64,000 nucleotides of DNA from Cristatella mucedo (Eukaryota > Bryozoa > Phylactolaemata > Cristatellidae). Shown here one piece after another: positions 1 through 12,102 of the stretch; position 1 is the stretch's first letter, and each line of letters starts with the position of its first letter. The DNA is taken from NCBI GenBank assembly GCA_009760855.2, contig WPIO01000075.1:1593501-1657500 (forward strand), read 5' to 3'. The notes under the pieces are model-generated. The model saw only the letters and a program-made list of their open reading frames with translations, made no database searches and was not told where the DNA came from. The position numbers were made by a program, and so were the translations under genes.

Positions 1-239
1 TAGAATTTATTCTCTATCGTCTCCAGGCGATTGACAACTCGCTGTAGGCGACTATTTGCTCGTGGGGCGAACGGCACCCGAAGTATCGCCTACGAAAAAG
101 CAAGCCAGTCTGGCGCTTTTGGCCAGCATACGGTGCCACGAGAGTAGTGACACTCATGGTCGCCCCGGTGAGTACGACCTCCCGAGTTTGAGCTGGATCT
201 AGCAGCACACGTACGCACGGGCGAAGCAGGGCGCTCGGT

Positions 240-829
240 TACGGCTCAGCCGGCGCCTACCCGAGCTACGGCCGAGCCGGATCGGCGGCGATGGTGGCGG
301 TGGCGGCGGCGGCGGCCTGCATCCTCCGCAGGTCTGACTCACCGCCACCCAGCGGCACTGAGGGCTTCCGACGGTTGCACGCCGGCTGGTTGCTGGTTCG
401 GCGCTCAGGTCAGCGGCTGGCGAGCACGCGCGGGTGCTCTCGGGTCAGGTTCGTGCCGCAGCCGCCGTCGAGAGCAGACGAGCTGCGTCCTTGCCGAGTC
501 GATCGATCCGGCTGTGCCGGCGGCTCGCTCGCGCACGCGCAGCAGGCGGCTGCTCCGCCGCCGAGCTTGAGCTCGAGCCGGCCGCTCTCCTGCCGAGCGC
601 ATCAGCTTTCGCCCCGGCCTTTCAGCCTGGCGGCGCCGACACTCTGGCTGCTTCTGGGTTGGACGGCGGCCGACTCACCGGTGGCGAGTCGACGAGAGCC
701 CGACCTGCTCCTTGCTTGCTGGCGGCTGCACAGTCGATCGATTCTTCGCGGGTAAACGCTGCGAATCTATCTCGCCGCGCGCACCCTCTGCTGAGAACAG
801 CGCTAGCGCCTCGAACCGAGCGCCTCGAA
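240..829 (+). promoter_or_regulatory. CpG-rich block, possible promoter and 5' exon
   Basis: This stretch is very rich in G, C and CpG, unlike the AT-rich sequence after about 1000. It ends at a textbook splice donor (GTGAGT at 830-835). A CpG-rich block ending in a strong donor is typical of a promoter with a non-coding first exon. Open frames are present in several frames on both strands, as expected of GC-rich DNA, and none looks like a known protein. No matching downstream exon was found, so both the role and the strand are inference. Confidence 0.25.
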
Positions 830-850
830 GTGAGTGGCGTCTTTGCTGAT

Positions 851-880
851 CCACCCACCCACCCACCCACCCACCCACCC
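851..880. repeat. (CCCA)n microsatellite
   Basis: About seven perfect CCCA units lie just 3' of the CpG-rich block and its candidate splice donor. Confidence 0.95.
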
Positions 881-1021
881 CTCCTGTGCGCTGCCTTAGC
901 TGCTTGGCTCAGCGATTAAGGGGCTCGCCTTTGATTATCGCAATCGTGGACTCGGGCCCTATTGCGTACGGGAAGCGCCTAGGAAGAGATTAGGCTCTCG
1001 CTTGGGCGCTATGCGAGTGAA

Positions 1022-1078
1022 TTGCACTATATTGTACAGTGCCCTGAGAGAAATTAATCGCAATCTAAGCGCTTTTAA
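1022..1078 (-). repeat. Degraded SINE-A/L2-A 3' tail
   Basis: The sequence keeps the order seen in the shared SINE-A/L2-A tail: a GCCCTGAGAGAAATTAAT-like core, then an AAGCGCTTT-like stem. It has diverged and carries neither tRNA head nor coding sequence. The rest of 885-1320 shows nothing recognisable. Confidence 0.4.
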
Positions 1079-1324
1079 AACTCTAGCTGCTGGAGAATAT
1101 GTACCGAAGCATTAGTGACATGGAAGGTATCAAGCAAGCCTTAGCAAATACGTAAAACGATTAGACCATTACTCTTAAGTAAACGTGAAGACACTAATGT
1201 CCAGCAGCTGGTGAGACTTATGACTTTTAAGGCACTCGCGATCATGTACGTGTGAGCTCACAAAGCATACTGGAACAAATAAAGGCAAGTTTACCTGGGC
1301 GAAGGATAAGCTGATAAGAAAAGA

Positions 1325-1843
1325 TAATTCTCGCTCAGATTACTTAATCTCTTTCTAGGCACTTAAAATCATGATCTCATGGCTAGAAGTAGCATGCACA
1401 ATGTCAACAAGCATAACATGGTTAAAGATGACATCCACACTCTCAGCATGTAAATATGGTTAGTAAGAGCATGCATAAGCACACAAAGAATCTGATGAAA
1501 AAGGACCCAGTAAATTCTGTGATAAATATGTGTTTTTAACTTTGTTTAGATACCGTCAAGTCTGGTGACGTCGTGACGCCGCACCGGTTTGATCCAGTGG
1601 TCAAGGTGCTCACTCCGAACGAGACCAGTTGCTTGATTTTGCCTTCATTTGGTATGAGAAAATCTCCCAACATCCAAGAGCAGATGTCAACATTACATGC
1701 AGCAGGAGAGTTAGGAGAGTTCGTCTAGAGGGCTGGGAGGGATCAAAGCAAATAAGCAACTAAGTATCTTATGTATAGACGTGAAAACCTATATTGTGCT
1801 CGGAGATCGCATTGGCAGAGAAAGACAAAGAGAGACAGAGAGA

Positions 1844-1879
<36 letters not shown>

Positions 1880-2272
1880 AAACTGTAAAGTGAAGGGGAC
1901 CGGGAAGCAGAGGCCTGAGGTGCTCCATACTTCAGTTATTCAGTGAATTATCTTTTCCAGTTCACATCAATGCTGTGGAGATATCCATTGAGATACGACT
2001 TAAACTACTGTAGTGCAGCGCCGACGATGCCCAGATGAGATAAGTGACACTTGAGAGGGGACTTAGTGATCAGTAGTATTAAAATCCGCCGAAAGATTAA
2101 GCACGACAAGCAGTGAGACTTCACCTATATCCGCTTATTGAGAAGATCGTTATAAACCCTAAGAAATGCTGAAAGTATTGAGTAATTAGCTTGAAAACTT
2201 GACCGGAACTTGTTTTCTAGTTTTGAAGTTACAATGTCAGAGTTCAGCTGGTCTGCCAAAGCTCGTTCCAGT
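1325..2272 (-). mobile_element. L2-A LINE copy 1 (3' half, degraded)
   Basis: Aligned by eye to the near-complete copy at 28866-32290, this covers the 3' untranslated end (1325-1550), then the reverse transcriptase region back to the LERV motif (about 1730-2272). The part between 1550 and 1730 is disturbed and may hold a tRNA-like SINE scrap. Reading frames are broken throughout. A (GA)n microsatellite at 1829-1876 has grown from the purine-rich GAGAGGGAGAG site of the LINE coding sequence. The copy stops at 2272, where a second L2-A copy starts at an unrelated point of the element. Confidence 0.75.
1829..1876. repeat. (GA)n microsatellite inside L2-A
   Basis: About 20 GA units with a few interruptions at the start. 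The flanks align to L2-A on both sides. Confidence 0.95.
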
Positions 2273-2274
2273 GT

Positions 2275-4107
2275 CTTCGATAACGACGAGTGTCATCCTC
2301 ATAGAAGTGCAAGCCCGGATTGTAATTGGCTAACACATCGGCAAAAGGGAGAGCATTAACTATGCAAAGAACGGGAGCAAGCACAAAGCCTGGTGGTGCG
2401 CCATATTTCAAAGGCTCCTTGGATGGTATTTGTTTATTCACATCGACACTCTGGAGTCTCCCACTGAGATATGATCTGAACCGCGAGACTCGCTCAAGAA
2501 ATACTTGATTGATAGTATCAAAAGCTGTCAAAAGATCAGAAAAACAAGCAGAGAGACTCTAAGAAAGTCTGCATTCCTTAGGAGTTTGTTCGACACCTGA
2601 AGCAATGCTGACTCTGCGGAGTGATTAGCTCTAAAACCAGGCTGGAACTTACTAGCAAGGTTCCAATTTTTAATATATTAGATCAGCTGGTCTCACACAA
2701 ATCTCCCACGAATTCTAGCGTCTTTGATAGGAACGTTAGACGGGAGACTGGACGGAAGCTGCTCGAGTTTTTTACGTCACGTGTTGCTTTCTCATGCAGT
2801 GGCCCGACTAGAACCTTTTTGAAAGGGGCACTGACTTGTGCTGAGCCTGAGGAAGCATTTATTATGTTAGTTTTACATGGCAGCAGCAGATCTATGCATT
2901 GTAGAAGTAGGTCATTGGGTAGAGGGTCTACAGGACTTGTAGTATTTTTTGATTGGGTGATGAATTTTAGTATGAGTTGCTTCTTGAATTTAGGCTTTGA
3001 GGTGCTGCACGGAGTATACGGAGGTGAGCCATGTGGCGTTGTTATTCAGGGACAAACGTCCAGAAGGGATACTGCTACTTTAGGGACGGACTCTGATCTT
3101 GACAATCTTCCTGGCAAAGAAGCTAGAGAAACGATCGGCAAGATCACTCAAGGATCATTAAGTAAGTAAATAACTTGGGATTGGTTAAGGGGATGGTTGT
3201 TCTTAGACACATTAGCATTTTTGAATTGTGCTCCTCTGATTGAATAATATTTTTTGTAGAAGTTAGACTAAGCTTAGCTAGGATGGATTGGCGCCGTCTA
3301 CAGTAGTCCTCAAATGCTTGTCGATGGACAGTCAGTCATGATATTTTGTGTTCTTTCTCAAGCTTTTGCCAGTGGACCTAGCTAGTTTGGTGTCTGCCGT
3401 AACAAATGGTGAGCGAAGGCACCGTGTCCCTGTCCCTAGTCAGTGGTGAAAACTCTTTGAGCATGTCAGCTACTGTCATGTTGTTGCATTCTAGCAATGA
3501 TGACAGGTTGGAAGATAGATTGAGCAGCAGGGGCGAAGAAGATATTCTCCCACAGACTATCTCGATGTCAAGGGCCTAGAGGTTTCATGATTCACAGGTG
3601 ACTTGAGATGTGCATAAGGGAGCATATATTGGACTGAGTGAAATCTGCACGCAGTCAGATAAGCAGAAGTTGGTTATAATAGTCACCAATCGCATGCAGT
3701 TGTAGGGGAAATTTGGTCAATTGTGTGATCCTTGATGCGAGTGTGGTAGTGCACATGAACAATAAGGGAAAATTAGTTAGTGCATGAAATTCTGCGCTTA
3801 AGGCATCAGATAAGTTGTCAAAACGAGTGTTAGAATACCCATAGCAAGGAAAGATAGATTTCTAGCACACAGAATGGATATGAGATCAAAGAAACATTAG
3901 GTAAAGGAGGACCTGGTCCCTGGGAGCAAGTGATAGACCACTGCTACCACTAGCAGCTTGTTTTCGGATGAACCACAAACAAGAGTTTCAAAAGTATGCT
4001 TCGAGGGGACTACAAACGGTTTGAAATTGAGGGAGGAATGGGCGACAAAGTGTACACCCCTGCCAGTTTTTATTGATTTACAGGTATACAAGAAGGTGAA
4101 GCCTGTA
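2275..4107 (-). mobile_element. L2-A LINE copy 2 (endonuclease to reverse transcriptase, degraded)
   Basis: Read on the - strand, it runs from the endonuclease region (about 4100) through the linker and reverse transcriptase fingers to the YADDT active-site region near 2280. Recognisable fragments include the motifs TAFDTINQVFLERV and LKYGAPPGFVLAPV (- strand, 2531-2244). There are many stops and frameshifts. Both ends of the element are missing: the 3' end beyond the YADD motif is absent, and copy 3 abuts at 4108. Confidence 0.8.
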
Positions 4108-6720
4108 AAATAATACGTTCGATAAAGCAGGCTCAGAGAACTCAATCTTATTCTAGACACTTCACCATTGCTGCAACGGAAGCACGATGGAATGGTTAGT
4201 GGTAGCATGGTCATTAAACAACAATAATAACACGGTTATTGCTAACTTGGACAGGGTGAGCATGTAAGTGTAGTTAGTGGCTGCATGCAAAAGTGTCAGC
4301 TGGCATAAGCACATAAAGGACGAGTCACATGGACCAATTAATTGCTGTCATAAATAGTAGCGTTTCTAGTTTCTTTGAAAAGGCGGCAAGTCAGGAGATG
4401 TTGTGAATCAGGTCGGAGTGAGTTGCAGGCTTTGGGAGCATACAAACTAAATGCACGGTCCCGAAGGACTTTAGGTCTGTACGAGGTATAGTTAAAAGTT
4501 TGGATTCCAAAAAGCGGGTGGTACAATGCTTAGCCTGGTGGGGGAGTAGATCTGATAGGTAGGTTGGAGCCAGAGAATAAAGGGACCTACAAGTAAATGA
4601 CGGAAACCTTGAAGTCGATGCGTTGCTCGATAGCGGGCCATCGTAGGTCGGCGAGAAGATGTGCAATCTGGCAACTGCGACGCTCACAACAGACAAACCT
4701 ACCTGCTGAGTTTTGCACCAGCTGTAAGCACCTGAGTGCATTGGCAGGTAGGCCATCAAGCAGTGAGTTACAGAAGTCAAAACAGGATGTCACAAATACA
4801 TGGACCAATTTAGATGTGGTATCCCTGTCTAAAAACGACCGAATTTTGGCTATGTCACATCGCTGAAAGGCTTGTCTGTGGAGCTGATGTGGTCGTCTAA
4901 TGAAAGGTCACTTTGGATCATGATACCTGGACTTCATGCAAGTTAAGCAGGAGATATGCTGGCAGAGCCAATTTGGAGCTTTTCCAATTTCTGCATCACA
5001 CTTGGTTTGCCCATAACTAGTAAGTTGGTTTTATTATCACTCAATTTAAAAAAAAAATTGCTGTCATCCACGTTTGGATGCATCAATTGATGTAGCGAAG
5101 GGAATTGAGAGAATTTGACATACTGGAGGTCTGGGAAGAATCAAAGCAAAGGTACCAATCCGTGCCATCCGCATAGAAGTGAAAGCCTAGATTGTGCTTG
5201 GCAATCACATCGGGAAAGGTGGGAGTATAATCTGTGAAGAGAACGGGGCCAAGTACAGAGCCCTGAGGTACGCCATATTTCGGACGGTCCTTGGATAATC
5301 TTTGTTTATTCACATCGACACTATGGAGTCCCCCCACTGAGATAGGACCTGAACCATTGCAATGCAGTGTCAGTGTTGGAAGTCGAGATGAAAGGCGCTC
5401 AAGAAGGACTTGATTATCGATAGCATCAAAAGGTGCCGAAATATCAAGCGAAACAAGCACAGATAATCTACCTGAAAGCATTTCTAAGCAGTTTATCATG
5501 CGCATGAAGCAATGCTGACTCTGTAGAGTGATTACCTCTAACACCAGACTGGAGCTTACTGGCGAAGGTTCGAAGTTTCAATACACGAGTACAGCTGGTC
5601 TATCACGACTAGTCCCAGACTTTAGTCTTTGACAGGGACGATCGAAGGCAAAAGTTTCTCAAGTTTCTCAAGGTCTAGTTTGGCTTTCTTTATCAGTAGC
5701 CTGAATGCAGCCTCTCTGAAAGATGCTGGGACCCGACCTGAGGCTAGTGACATATTTAAGATGCTAGCTATGCATGACACCAGCAGATCAAGGCATCTTA
5801 GAAGCAATGCAGTGGGAATAAGGTCCAAATGGCTAGTTGTCTTCATGATTACGATAGGAACTTCAGGACGAGGTCACCAGTGACCTGCTAGAATGTAGAC
5901 GTTGAGGTCCTGAGTAGAATTGAGGGACAATATTCCAGGGGCATGCTGACATCTTAGGAATCTTTGATCTTGTCTATCCTGTTGACAAAGAAGCTAGAGA
6001 AGCGATCAGCTAGATCGTCACAGGGATCGTTTGGTAAGGAGCTAACCTGGGAGCTTTTGAGGAGATGGTTGAGTGTCGACATCGGGATTTTTCCAAATTG
6101 CATCTGTGTTTAAACGATTATTTTTTATAAAAGCTAGACTTGGCCTTTGCTAAGATCGATCGGTACGATCTACAGTAGTCCTCGCATGCCTGTCGATGGA
6201 CAGGTAGTCCTGATGGCAGATGTGCATGCTTTTTCAAGCTTGGGCTTAGTAGACCTGGCTAGTTTAATGCCTGCAGTGAATCATAGGCCGTCTGGGCGAA
6301 GATGCACAGTGCGCTTAGGCAGGGATGCAAACTCGTCAAACGTGTCAGCTAGTGTCGTTTTATAGCAATCTACCTATGATGACATGTAGAAATTGGGATT
6401 GAGTAGCAGGGCTTGCATTAGTTAGGGTCGGACCGGAAATCAATTTCGGTCAGGTTTCGGTCAATGGATAGAGGCTAAAGCCGTTTTCATACTTAGGACA
6501 AATATTATGGGGAGATCGAGCTGTGCAGCACGAGACAATACTGGGACAAGTAAACAATCGGGGGTTCCGGCTGTGCTGGTTTAGCCTGCTGCGGCGGCTA
6601 GGGGTCGGCTGTCTTCAGTTTACTATCAATAAACGAACTCTAGTAGCAGCAATCGCACCTTGGAATGCATTTATAAGACGATATCCCAACGATAATAGCT
6701 ATGCATTATAGTGCATAACT
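4108..6720 (-). mobile_element. L2-A LINE copy 3 (degraded, with 5' leader)
   Basis: The order on the - strand is the family 5' leader (about 6720-6490), the endonuclease/RT linker (6380-6120), RT (5883-5083, with a DISAPFDAIDN-like motif A and a [14 protein letters not shown] motif B), the C-terminal domain (4808-4391) and the 3' end with the shared hairpin (about 4180-4110). Much of the endonuclease coding part is deleted. All frames are interrupted. Confidence 0.8.
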
Positions 6721-6724
6721 GCTG

Positions 6725-9700
6725 GATAACAAACAGCCTTCCAAACCAAATCGGTGGGTGCGTGTTTGTACTGCATTAAGCAGTAACACATTGAGAATCA
6801 GCTGTGAGCAACAAGCCTTTAGATGTCCAGAGACAATTAAGACTTATAGGATGCGAGATCATTTCAGATAATGACACAATGTATTCAGACAAATACAGTT
6901 GTTCTCATAGTGGCAGTTGCTTTGTAGGTATAACGAATGTACTTTATGGGAACTCTTACTACCTTCTAGAATGGCAGAAGCAGTTCTTCAAGCATAGACT
7001 TTTTGCCAAAATACGAGTAAACAAGTTGCTGCATATCCCCGTGTGCTCACCGTGATGTATTGGCTGTTAGCAGTAGGCTGGGGGGAGATCAACGCACGTC
7101 TTTTGACATTCAAGGAAGCCTATGCCGTTTGTGCAGCTGCTTTCAAGTTAAAGTAAACAGTAAAGGCTGGCTTATTTTGCGGAATCATTTATCTAGCAGC
7201 ACAAGAGCCTCGATGACTATTACTATTGCTGGCAGACAGCAGTAAGTGATTGAAGCCAAGCATGGAGTGTGATCCAAAGACATCCCTTAATGGCAGAATG
7301 CAGTTGCTGTTTACCTCTACCACATTATAGGTATAGTCGTGAAAAAGCAAGCTCCTTTCAGAAATGGCACATTCGCATGCATGTGAAGATCGATGCATAT
7401 TTTACGTGTATTGAAAAAGTGGGAGCACGAACTACTCTAGCCACTGTCTTTCAGTCCAGCACGGTTTAGTTCGTCTGTGTGGTTCCTCCCGATAGACTAA
7501 TCGTGAAATAGTGACTGGAGAGGGGATACATTTGAAGATCTGTATACTAGCGATCTTACGAAAGTAAACTTTCATTGCCAATCGTTTGTTTGTCGGCACC
7601 AGTCAGAAATACCACAATGCCGCCCTGATTTGGCCAGGGAGTAAGGTGCTCGTGAGAGACTGTCCAGTTCGTGGGTCAACCCCTTTAGCATACATACGTC
7701 GTCTGGATAGAGATAGCTATTCTTTGGTTGCTACACGAACGAGTTACATATTGTTCGCTCACTGACTAGGCGGCGCTGATTGAACGGTAGATAGATGAGA
7801 ATATCTTGTTTCTCAAGGAGATACTCAGTCAAAACACATGGATTTTTGCTTTAGGCAGTATCAAGGTGGTTAAACAAAGAGATACAGACGAATACATCGA
7901 CTACTTAGCTGTGAGGACCCTAGCCACACAAGGCTCAGTGGAGGTGACAGTGCATTCTTGCCGGTGTGCGAAGTCACTCGTTCAATGCCACTAATGCAGT
8001 CGACCAGTGGTGACCGGATGTGATTCAAGTGCAATTTCAGCTACCCACGTTCGTGATTTACATTCCAGAGCCAGAGTGATCCCGATCTGCTGAGCCAAAG
8101 TGCGTAGGGGATGTAGTCGAGCAAGCTCTAGAAACTTGGGAAGCTATGTCTGCTGTTGCGGCAATGTGAACTTTGAATTATGCAAAAGCACTGTCACTGT
8201 CTTGAGTTCCCTATATCATTCCTGAAGAAAATTTCCCACTTGAGGCCAAGCGTCACGTGAGTACGAGGCAGCGGAAACTCTTGCTGCCTTTGACCCAGTC
8301 CAGGACGCCGACCAGCTTCTGGCTTCCTAGTTGTTCATTGGATCTAACCCTCATCGAATGCAGCACCGTAGTCAGTATTGTCTGGGTGCAATAGATGAGT
8401 GACACTGGGTGTCTATTCATTTGGGCATGCTGGTACACTGAGCAGGTGCCAGGCCAATGCTGTGTTTCACCGAAGACCAAACGTTGAAAGCAAACGCATG
8501 ATCGTTGTGCTCGCCCTGGGGAGCATGCACAAAAATGCGACGGCAGGGCGTTAGTACATAATAGGGTGAGAGCCCTAGGTAGTCTCAGTGTTCAGCCATT
8601 CAATGCTGTCATGTACTCTATTGTTCGGTTAGGAGAGAAGGGGGACGGTGGAGAAGCTCTGTGCTTCCGGTGGTGCCAGGCTTGACTGAGAACTAATTGA
8701 GCCTGACTTCCCTTTTGTCTCAGCTGACAGAACTTCGACCTCAGCCATAACCATACATCTTCACCTCAGCCTCTGCCTGCTGTCACCCAAAAGGAAATGA
8801 AATATGCAAGGCCATGCAGGCCGTTTGATCGCGACTGTTCAACTGCAACCACCAAGTTGAACTTCCAATCTACGTCGGAAACCTAGGCTCTCCTCAGCTG
8901 AGTGGGAGTATAACTGTCAGTTCGACTCGTGTATGACGAAGGGCTAGGGAATCCGACGCTCGATGAATGAATGCGTAGCTCCGGAACATGAATCATTCGG
9001 AGGGCCTGCTTTGTCGTGTAGGTCGGTCGCCTTGAGGGGTCGTCCATCGCTGATTGTAAGAGATGCCTCTTTATAAAGGAGCTGATCTCTTGTGGGAGCC
9101 TCACAGTCATAGATGGTGGCATGTATGTTCCACTTTTTTAAGGCAGACGGCTGAAACTTCCAGCCATCCCAGTCATCAAAATACAATAACACCATTACCC
9201 CTGGCTCCAGCTGCAGGGTTCGAGCTGGAGAAGAAGTAGCACCCGTGGCAGAGACGTGAGATGGGTGCGTCGGCAAGGGAAAGCTCGCGGCTTCACGCAT
9301 TCGACTGCCGAGACTCGCGTACGGTTGAACCAAGGTGCTTAACGAGTGAATGTGTCTGCTGTCCTCATTTTGCTTGTAACACCCACAATTCTACATATTT
9401 ACACACTTCCTTTCTTTGGTTGCCAGAAATTTTAGTCGCACTCACACCAGCTTGTTTGGCCGTACAAGGACACACGAATAAACCATATTTTTTGTGATAA
9501 TACTAATTACGATAAGAGAACGAACTTCTCTTTGACATAAGCTAGTTTTGGACGCATAAAGTACTGCTTAGTATAGTTTCTGTTAACTAAGCAAGGTTGC
9601 AAGCCAGCAGACGACATGGCTGTGCTGATCACTCACGAAGCAGCATTGATGATCTGGAAGTGAGGATGGCTTCAATAATGTCTACTGTCTCACTAACAAA

Positions 9701-10235
9701 CACTATTTTCTCATTAGATTGCACGTGTTATTTTTTTGGCTTATTCCTCGGACGTAAGCAACGATCTTCATAACTTGGAAACTTTTGTGACCTGGATAGT
9801 GATTGAAATTAGGCCTTTTCTTGTAACAAAGCTGACATACTTTTGTCTTGCAATTCACATTTAGTAAGGAGGAAAAGCAAATGCATATAAATTACCGTGT
9901 ACATTTACAGTTAGTTACTGTTTGTGATAGTTTCTTTGATCTGTTTCTTTCACACTTTAATCCAGCAACCAACTCTCCTTCATTGTAAATGTCAGAAGCT
10001 CAGAAGTGGACTTAGCAAAACCAAGGTCTCCGATCAGATTGCTGAGATCCTTCTTGCTGGAGAGTATGGCCCTCACACCTAAGCTGCATCTGTGAAATTG
10101 GAATCTGGAGCAGCTATATCTTGCTTACTTTGTGACTAGCCTTTGTCTGCTAGTGATGGCTGATCCCGATAGGAGGGCTGTAGACTGAGAGCTCTGGGTA
10201 GTGTAGTAAGGGAGCAATATATGAATGAATGAGCG
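6725..10235. other. No recognisable gene
   Basis: About 3.5 kb of mid-GC DNA. Open frames are short (up to 129 codons at 9333-8944, - strand) and resemble no family that I recognise. One tRNA-like SINE head lies at 7615-7690. The region could hold the decayed interior of an unidentified transposon, but nothing in it proves this. Confidence 0.5.
7615..7690 (+). repeat. SINE-B head fragment (tRNA-like)
   Basis: It carries an A-box-like GGAGTAAGGTGCTCGTG, comparable to GGAGGTAAGGTGCTCGC in the copy at 10236. A B-box-like GTGGGTCAACCCC follows about 35 bases later. No tail is visible. Confidence 0.4.
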
Positions 10236-10400
10236 TTTGGATACATGATGGCCGTGATAGCACAGGAGGTAAGGTGCTCGCTCTTGGCGACTTAGGACTT
10301 AGAATCCGTAGGCAATCATTTATTTCTAACTAAAAGCTGCAGCAATTCCCGTTGAAGTTATTCTGCTGCTATACAAATGAAGCTGTTAAATAAGCTACTA
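10236..10400 (+). mobile_element. SINE-B copy (tRNA-derived)
   Basis: The head has an A-box-like GCACAGGAGGTAAGGTGCTC, and a diverged B box follows. The tail CTGCTATACAAATGAAGCTG then GTTAAATAAGCT is shared with the other SINE-B copies. Such elements are transcribed by RNA polymerase III and copied by a LINE reverse transcriptase. Confidence 0.6.
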
Positions 10401-10499
10401 TTCATTATTGTAATAGATCATATTATCCAGGTTTTTTATTCAAGTTCATGATCAAGTTCTTATTCAGGATGTGTAACTATTGTACCAGGTGCGAAGAAT

Positions 10500-10665
10500 A
10501 TAGTCACGGCTCTTTAGCTTTTAGTCTGCGAGTCTTCAACGGAAATAGCGAATGGCTCCAGATTGGCTCCTTCCGGCTGGAGACGTGGAGCAGGGATAAA
10601 AGCCGTTAAGACTCTTCCACCGCTATGCAAATAAGGCTGTTAAATCAGCTAAAAGAAATTTAATT
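10500..10665 (+). mobile_element. SINE-B copy (diverged)
   Basis: The tail (CGCTATGCAAATAAGGCTG, then GTTAAATCAGCT) matches the copy just upstream. The tRNA-like head is poorly preserved. Confidence 0.5.
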
Positions 10666-11129
10666 ATGGGAGGACAAATTTTTGTCAATACAAAGCTGGG
10701 ATGGGTCCAGCATGTTGCTGTTTGATTAGTCAGCAGGTTTGTGCAAAAGTCAGTGCAGGAAACTTCGTTAGTCTATTTTCTTCCTTTTAACAACCTATAA
10801 ATATAAGATTTATGTAAACCATTAAAAAGACATTTAACGTATTGCTTAATATTGTGCTAGCAATTTTATTCTTACCTTATCTTCAAGACTTCTCTGGCAG
10901 TTTTAGTACGTGAGAAGTGGAGCCCGAGTCTTTCTTTAATTACCAATATGCACTTTATTCTTTATAGTTCTCAGAAGTCTTAACAGCCCCTTCCATGGAG
11001 TAATTTATACTTTTTTCTCGATAAACTGTCCACACACATAGAAAAATTCCTCTGCTGGGGATTAGCAACCTTTCTTTGTCATGACCATCAATTTCTGGCA
11101 TTTTTTCTCTAAAGCTGTAACTAAATGAA

Positions 11130-11420
11130 CTAAAATGCTCGTTGTAATAATCATAATTATTCGTTTGAATAGCACCATCAGAGAACTTAATCTTTTTCTA
11201 TGCACTTTATATTTATTGTACAGTAAGCAAGAATGGTTAGTCGAAGAAATCTCAATGGCAGCAAGCATAGCGTGGTTAGAGATAACGTACACATGGTCAG
11301 CATGCAAATATGCACTTAATGTGTCATCAGGCATAAGCACACAACGGACAAAGCACAAGGACCCACTAAATGCAGTGATACATAGATGCGTTTTTAGCTT
11401 CTTTTGAAATTTCTTTATGT
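11130..11420 (-). mobile_element. L2-A 3'-end fragment
   Basis: This is a 5'-truncated copy holding the family 3' untranslated end: the hairpin region (AGAGAACTTAATCT core near 11181-11196), then the AAGGACCCACTAAATGC segment at the end of the coding region (near 11360). 5' truncation is the usual outcome of target-primed reverse transcription. Confidence 0.75.
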
Positions 11421-11424
11421 CATG

Positions 11425-12100
11425 GGCTGTCGTGACGATGTTACACTTCTATCGAAAACGAATGCTATTGTGTTATTTCCCTCTAACCATCCCTAAAATT
11501 CAGGTAGCAGCACCTGGTATTCTATATTTGCGATTCTGAAGCTCGAGCATACCAAGCAGCAAAACTGAAGAATTTTACATTATTTTCCCTAATCCATGTG
11601 CAATATTTTCGTGTAAAGTTTGTTCGTTCCTGTTAAGGTTAAGCGTAAGGGATTAGACAAAAACATTGTGTGCCCGAGGGTAAAGAGCAGCTTCTAGTAT
11701 GTTTCATAGTGCCATTTGAGGGTAGGACAGTAGCCTTAAATTCAGTCCTGCAATATCACATTCAGCTTAAAAATTGAAGCTAATTCATGCAAGATCTTAC
11801 TTGCTAAGCTCTTTTTATGTTATTCATGGGGCTACAAAGTCGGCTTAGCCATTTCCGTTTAGGTTTAACTTGGCGAGTTTGAGGCTTCGCTAACCAGAAT
11901 GGCCGACGTGATTTTGTACCATACTGGCTAACATGACGTGACCGAAACTGAGCTCTTAGCTCCATAGCTGTCGATTTTTCAACTGCTAGTGTAGAGATTG
12001 AATTGCGTTCTCGGCATTTGGATCTTTTTCAGCGAACTGCTGACGACATTGATCACCTGCAGGTTCTAGGACAGTTACCCGACTCAAGAGGTGACGGTTG
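11425..12100. other. Upstream region of the GPCR gene
   Basis: No repeat or coding sequence recognised. By position it should hold the promoter or 5' leader of the GPCR gene, but no core promoter element stands out. Confidence 0.4.
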
Positions 12101-12102
12101 GC

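Noticed and set aside
291-919. Overlapping frames of 154 and 161 codons in the CpG-rich block
   Set aside because: Low-complexity products in competing frames, with no recognised domain.
8944-9333. 129-codon - strand frame
   Set aside because: Not related to any family I recognise, and no flanking splice signals support it.
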